Below are positions 31,910 through 35,263 of a DNA stretch of 35,263 nucleotides, one piece after another (within the stretch, counting starts at the first letter, position 1; each line of letters starts with the position of its first letter). The stretch comes from Leucogyrophana mollusca (taxonomy: Eukaryota; Basidiomycota; Agaricomycetes; Boletales), in assembly GCA_021014945.1 (NCBI GenBank), contig MU266598.1, positions 1-35,263 on the forward strand. The letters run 5' to 3'. Position numbers and translations under genes: made by a program. The notes below the pieces were generated by a model. That model was not told the origin of the DNA, did not search any database, and worked only from the letters and a program-made list of their open reading frames with translations.

Positions 31910-34298
31910 TCAGTGGTGTCCTTCGTCGATGTTGTCCATGTGCGAGTGATAGCTGAGGCTGGAGCCCCGGGCCCTTGTCCGCCTCTTTCGCGAGGCTGTG
32001 GATTCTGATTCAGACAAGTCTAACGACCGTTTCGATGAAGGGGCTCTTGAAGCCGGATTTGTCGTGATCCCTGTCTTCCTCCTCTTCGGGATTGCGGACT
32101 CATGCAGCTGGATTGTCTCGGTCTGTGGCCACTTGACCTCCGGCAGGGCGAGTACGCTTGCGAAAAGCTGATCGGTCAGCTCATGGTCCTTTAAGATTAT
32201 ATCATCGAGAGTCTGTCGAGTTGTCGGCTTCAGCGAGAAGACTGGAATACCGTCGTCGCTGGGAGATTGTGCCTGGTCTTGTTCGAGCGCTTCGCAGTAT
32301 TTGAGCCACTCTTGAACAAAGCTCACGAGCCGAGAGACCAGTTGTTGGATAGGGGTGCATTCAAATACCACCTGCGTCGGAACAAGCTTCTGCATGAAGC
32401 CAATGTATTTTCCGTCGCCACCAGTATATGTACCATCTTGGAGCTGGGTCGCCTGGTGGAACAGTCGGGCGATGATGTCGCCAAGACCAACGTGGGGTGC
32501 TGTTATGGTGTGTGCGGTATAGCACAGGGCGACGTACAAGAGAACATGCACGAACGACTCAATGTCGTCTTGGACTTCGTGGATCTTCTTTGGGTTTTGA
32601 AGGATCCGTGCGGACATGAAAAGCCAGGTACCCTGCGATACACTGAATCAGCTCATGGAAACAACAAACGGAAAGGACGTCATACTGTCCGACCAAGTTG
32701 ACGCGCTTCTTGGCTGTCCATATTCTTCGACATATCCCAATCGTTAAGAAGTCCTCGTCCATCTTTGGTGATAAGGATATTGCCCGCGCTGACGTCACGA
32801 TGTAGTATGCAACATTTCTCGACGGCATCCCTGTGCGCTGAAGGGTTATAAATGCATAAGCATGCGGTTTCAGAAGAGATAATATATGAGACTTGCCATG
32901 AAATGCGTCATGGATGACTTGGACTAGTTGTTTCGAGCTGGTGAACGTGTATATGGATCTGGCGACGACGTCTACAACTTGGCGATAGTGGGTGTGAGGC
33001 GTGATTGCCTTGCTACCGCATCTCCAGGTCTTGTCGATGAGTGTGTACGACTGGGTTTGCTGGGCATTTTCGCCATCGACGTCGCCTGCGCATAATAACT
33101 GCGGGACGTTTCGTACGCCTGTCTCGTTAAGTTTTCGCAAGGTGTCACCCTCTTTCACCATGCCAGCAGCAGATACACGCCAGCTATCCTTTAAGAACAC
33201 AACGTTGGTCGTCCTCAAATCAACAGCGATATAGGCCTTGGTTGCGCGACCAACCAAAGAAGATGGCTCCACTTCGGGCTTACCGACGATGAACGCGTGC
33301 ACTGTTTTAGAACTCTCGTCGTGGACAGTCAACTTCATCGTCGGATGACCGCTGCACAGGCGGTCCTGGAAGCCTTCCCTCTCGAAGGCAGCTCGTATAA
33401 CCTTTTCATCCTCCTCCGTGGCCTCTTCGACAGTGGTATCCCGACCTCTAGCTCGTGGAGACATACGCGAGAATCGTCGAAAGAAGTCGAGGAGAAGACG
33501 CGGCTGATCACAGTAGTTGAAACGCGCAGTGACGACCGTGGCCGATCGATCCCAGAGAAACAGCCGAGCAAACGGGCCAGTGATCTCAATCGAGAACAGA
33601 TGCACCCGATGCTGCTTCGCGCAGGCCTCCGCAGCATATCCTACGATCTGGCCTCGCCTCTGCTTCTTCGCATGTTCACCGTGACCAGTGACAACGAACG
33701 ACTCGTATGTCTTCTGCGACTCCGATTTCCCCGTAGGGTCCCTAAAAAGATCAGCGCCGGGTGATTTCTTGAACTCCATGAACATCTCCATTTTCAGGAA
33801 GTCCGTGCGGTTCTCCTCGACATCATGATCGGTGGGATACACGCACACGTCCGGTCTGAGTTTGGTGCGTGCCTTCTTGTCAGGATTGCTGCCTGTGAAC
33901 ACGAGCTTGAACCCCGGAAACCTTTCCTCTGCGTTTATAATGTCTACCTGGATACGAATGAGTCGGAGGGGACGAGAAGTCAGCACGTAGCTTACAAATT
34001 TTTCCAGCAGCATGTTCTCTGTTAGTGGTTCCTCACTCGCCCACATCTCTGAGAAGACATCGTCCACCCCGTCTTCAGGAAGGGGCTCCAGAGTCTCGCA
34101 TTGCATAAATTCGGCAAGAAAGTCGACAACAGGCATAGGCTCGATCCAGGTCTCTCTCACGTCGTCCTCATCGTCCTGCCGGCTGCGCGTGGTCCCCGAT
34201 CGTGTGGCACTGTGTCTGATGCTGGAATCCACCGTTCGCTTCACTGGGGAGGAAGAGCTGAGCGAGCTTGTTGTGGCTTTTCTTTCTGGATCACTCAT
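31910..34298 (-). CDS. FunK1-type fungal protein kinase, copy 2
   Basis: Exons are 34298-33996, 33947-32897, 32837-32686 and 32632-31910, giving about 742 residues. The first three exons are exactly as long as in copy 1, and most positions are identical by eye. The catalytic loop ILHRDVSAGNIL is intact; the next motif reads NDWDMSK where copy 1 has IDWDMSK. Most divergence is in the C-terminal part of the kinase lobe and the Ser/Lys/Arg-rich tail, which keeps SRKRRTRARGSS. Intron 2 begins with GCAAGT where copy 1 has GTAAGT, so it is a probable GC..AG intron. Intron 1 is 48 nt with no stop in frame, so retaining it would add 16 residues. If intron 2 were not spliced, the kinase would lose its catalytic loop in frame. 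Probably functional; expression of both copies is unknown. Confidence 0.9.
32838..32896 (-). other. GC..AG intron 2 in FunK1 copy 2
   Basis: Read on the minus strand, the intron starts GCAAGT directly after CATG and ends CCTTCAG. The aligned intron in copy 1 (29554-29610) starts GTAAGT. A single T-to-C change in the donor explains the difference. The exon junction and frame are the same in both copies. Confidence 0.75.
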
Positions 34299-35263
34299 CG
34301 TGGATGACGGTAGAATCGAAGAGTCAAAGCCCTGGTGGAAAGGGCTACGCCACAACCGCGTCGATTTGTCAGCATTAGGCGCGACGCGTCAACCAATTGG
34401 CTCCGGGTCCTATTGGCTGTTTTACTGATAACTCATAAACTTTCGTGAGACTGGCGTACAATTTGACTGTATTGTCAACCAACCTGCCTTCTCAACTGGC
34501 ACAGTGAAGTATCTAATGCGAACTTGTGTGCTAGTCACTGCTGCTTCGCAGCTTCCGATGCTTCGGTGAAAAATACATCTGGCACGTTCCGCCTTGTAGA
34601 CAAACTACAATGTGTAGAATGGTTTCTTGGGATAAATCTTCAACAGTGGCCATCCGGGTCCTGGCTTCAGGTGGCAAACGTCACAGTCGCGACAGGGTTA
34701 CTAAGCGCAGTAGGTACAGATGGACAAAATTCCAACAGTAATGCGATACAATACGAAATAGGTGACACCCTTTTATGTTGTCCACTGTGTGGTACCTCCA
34801 ACGTGACTTTCCTGAGTTCCAGAAGTCGAACGAACCTCGCTATCTATCCTCAATGGACGTCTCTGCCGAAAGGCTCCGATTTCCTTCAAGTGGCTCGTGT
34901 TCTCGCGCTGCTGACCTTCGAGTGCAGCGACGCTGCGCCAGGCTGGGCTTGGCGAGCGTAACTGTCATGAAAGTTCGTGGGGTGGTGGAAGTCGCTTACC
35001 GGCATTGATTGAAGTCGCGCCCGGAAATCCGATACATAACCTCCATTATGAAGGTGCAGATGACACTATGCTACAGTTTTGATGGAACATACACAAGTAG
35101 GCGTATCTCTAAATAAAGTCCTCAAGATAGCAATGCGATTGTGACGATTCAGAATAGTTCGCGTATTGCGTCGACCGCATGGAGTCTGACATCGGGCGTC
35201 AGGCGGGTCAGGATTCCTGTACCTTAGCATGTGGACTTCGATCTTGTAGTTAGTATTTAGTTC
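34299..35263. other. 5' flank of FunK1 copy 2 to window end
   Basis: No supported gene. It contains the copy 2 promoter and a diverged copy of the 31256-31850 block (about 34536-35130), which carries stops and a 7-nt deletion in the minus-strand frame. The last 120 nt are unique in this window. Confidence 0.55.
34383..34400 (-). promoter_or_regulatory. MCB-like palindrome plus CCAAT, FunK1 copy 2
   Basis: GACGCGTC (34383-34390) and a minus-strand CCAAT (34396-34400) lie about 85-102 nt before the ATG. Motif order and spacing match copy 1, while neighbouring bases differ in places. Confidence 0.45.

Larger units (their letters stand above)
31857..35140. repeat. Tandem segmental duplication, unit B
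   Basis: This second unit of about 3.28 kb contains FunK1 copy 2 and its 5' flank, in the same orientation as unit A. Small indels separate the copies, for example one nucleotide in intron 1 and seven near 34951. After about 35140 the sequence does not continue into a third kinase tail, so the array seems to end here or be truncated. Confidence 0.75.

Overview
This window looks like nuclear DNA of a filamentous basidiomycete, most likely a mushroom-forming or wood-decay Agaricomycete. The evidence is: genes cut by many short introns (mostly 47-80 nt, GT..AG), two FunK1-type protein kinases (a family known to be expanded in multicellular basidiomycetes), a basidiomycete-type sesquiterpene synthase, and clear fungal orthologues (HET-C, Mak5, Sec62, a Fus3/Kss1-type MAP kinase). 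All exon maps were made by hand from splice consensus, reading-frame continuity and family conservation. No transcript data were available.

Layout. (1) 1-1034 has no supported gene. (2) 1035-3014 (+) is an Mgr3-like mitochondrial TPR protein. (3) 3338-4288 (-) is Sec62. (4) 4289-6583 is a long stretch without a convincing gene, lying in front of the MAP kinase. (5) 6584-8096 (+) is a Fus3/Kss1-type MAP kinase. (6) 8729-10318 (-) is a G3BP-like NTF2/RRM/RGG protein, divergent from (7) 10941-14737 (+), a HET-C family protein with about 24 exons. (8) 15137-15746 (-) is a small conserved fungal protein. (9) 16151-19024 (-) is the Mak5 DEAD-box helicase. (10) 19474-20802 (+) is an F-box protein. 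(11) 21342-22471 (-) is a sesquiterpene synthase. (12) 22472-24953 is gene-poor. (13) 24954-28300 (+) is an MFS transporter of the YCR023C/ZIFL-like group with a large central loop. (14) 28632-31011 (-) and 31910-34298 (-) are two FunK1 kinases in a tandem duplication of about 3.3 kb per unit, which also copied their promoters.

Most genes are housekeeping or conserved signalling genes: mitochondrial quality control, ER translocation, mating/filamentation MAP kinase, stress-granule-type RNA binding, and 60S ribosome biogenesis. The accessory part is on the right: F-box, terpene synthase, gene-poor DNA, MFS transporter and the FunK1 repeat. I do not see a complete secondary-metabolite cluster (no P450, oxidoreductase or pathway regulator next to the terpene synthase). 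I also see no transposon, tRNA, rRNA or CRISPR-like array.

The most interesting points are structural: probable GC..AG introns in het-C and in one FunK1 copy, probable 6-nt and 9-nt microexons in het-C and the MFS gene, a young FunK1 tandem array whose intron 1 has become stop-free and divisible by three in one copy, and compact repeated or palindromic promoter motifs in front of het-C, the MFS gene and both FunK1 genes.
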